Assembly: GCA_963576735.1 (NCBI GenBank) | Contig: OY755191.1 | Span: 9,763,608 to 9,827,607 of the forward strand | From: Bedellia somnulentella | Lineage: Eukaryota; Arthropoda; Insecta; Lepidoptera; Bedelliidae | DNA: 64,000 nucleotides | Direction of reading: 5' to 3' | Part shown: piece after piece, positions 63,690-64,000 of the stretch | Numbering within the stretch: position 1 is the stretch's first letter | Layout of the letters: each line of letters opens with the position of its first letter | Notes under the pieces: model-generated | Databases searched by the model: none | Told to the model about the DNA's origin: nothing | Seen by the model: only the letters and a program-made list of their open reading frames with translations | Position numbers and translations under genes: made by a program

Positions 63690-63934
63690 CATACATACAT
63701 ATACACACGGCTATAAATCCCTAGAAGGGGTAGCTAGAGCTAAGGAACTAGAAATTCCTCAGCCACATTTGGAAAGTTGATATGGGAAAAGATGGTGAAA
63801 TTAAGGTTGTTGGTGATGGGTCTCCAACCGCATCGCCCAAAAATCCCTTAAAAGCCCCAATACCGTTAGTCGCCTCTTACGTACTCCCACCGGCAGAAAT
63901 GGGGTAGTGTTATTCTAAGCCGACACCACACAGC
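63690..63934 (-). repeat. Repeat A, full length
   Basis: CATACATACATATACACACG tail, GGCTATAAATCCCTAGAAGG, GGTGATGGGTCTCCAACCGC, head AAGCCGACACCACACAGC. Confidence 0.87.
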
Positions 63935-64000
63935 TAAATTAAATCTAAATCTTGTTGTTGAATTAAAAGTAAAACAAAGGAGAAATAAAAAAGTCACCGT

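Noticed and set aside
1..64000. CRISPR array, bacterial operons or ribosome binding sites
   Set aside because: The window is eukaryotic nuclear DNA with introns; the spaced repeats are SINEs and microsatellites, not CRISPR.

Overview
The window looks like AT-rich nuclear DNA of an insect, most likely a moth or butterfly. It has spliced genes with GT/AG introns, a cadherin tail of the insect DE-cadherin type, a mariner, a Ty3/gypsy element, and several interspersed repeat types I associate with Lepidoptera. The lineage is inferred from family resemblance; no search was possible. Little host coding sequence is present. Most of the window is layered, often nested, transposable-element debris.

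Host genes. (1) 133-2817 (+): last four coding exons of a classical cadherin (shotgun-like), giving the transmembrane segment and the whole catenin-binding tail; the gene begins left of the window, and an AT-rich 3' UTR follows to about 4.3 kb. (2) 40355-43072 (+): a two-exon gene for a 189-residue protein with one U1/matrin-like C2H2 finger; its 2.1-kb intron is packed with repeats. (3) 25672-26052 (-), with a short continuation at 33856-33920: possible remnant of an ionotropic-receptor-like gene, split by the gypsy element.

Repeat names used below. Repeat A: about 250-bp SINE-like unit, head GTAGTGTCGGCTTAGAAT, tail GCCGTGAGTATATG then (TATG)n, more than 35 copies. SINE S1: tRNA-headed, tail GGCGTGAACGTTTATG then (TTATG)n, about 14 copies. 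LINE L: RTE-like non-LTR element, tail GGCGTGAGTATATG then (TATG)n. LINE K: CR1/L2-like element whose 3' end carries ACTGATTTTCAGTCAGCGC on the complementary strand. Repeat E: long element from ACTAGCTTTTTGCCCGCG to AATATTAGTATGG. Repeat T: foldback element built on tRNA-like units.

Layout. 0-5 kb cadherin; 5-6.5 kb empty AT-rich DNA; 6.5-15.3 kb A, L, S1 and K fragments; 15.9-18.3 kb a dead mariner split by LINE K; 18.5-25.4 kb SINEs, a 107-bp-armed palindrome and a MITE; 26.05-33.86 kb a young Ty3/gypsy element with 1255-bp LTRs, gag, pol and a canonical -1 frameshift site; 34-40 kb mostly empty, with a foldback T element and a PIF/Harbinger derivative; 40.3-43.1 kb the zinc-finger gene; 43-64 kb LINE L, A, S1, E and MITE material.

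How the parts fit: L, A and S1 all end with CTCTG, a small C-rich/G-rich hairpin, (G/A)(G/C)CGTGA and a short AT-rich repeat. This suggests that A and S1 are, or were, copied by an L-type reverse transcriptase. That shared tail, the palindromes that include the A head, and the tRNA foldback elements are the most unusual things here.
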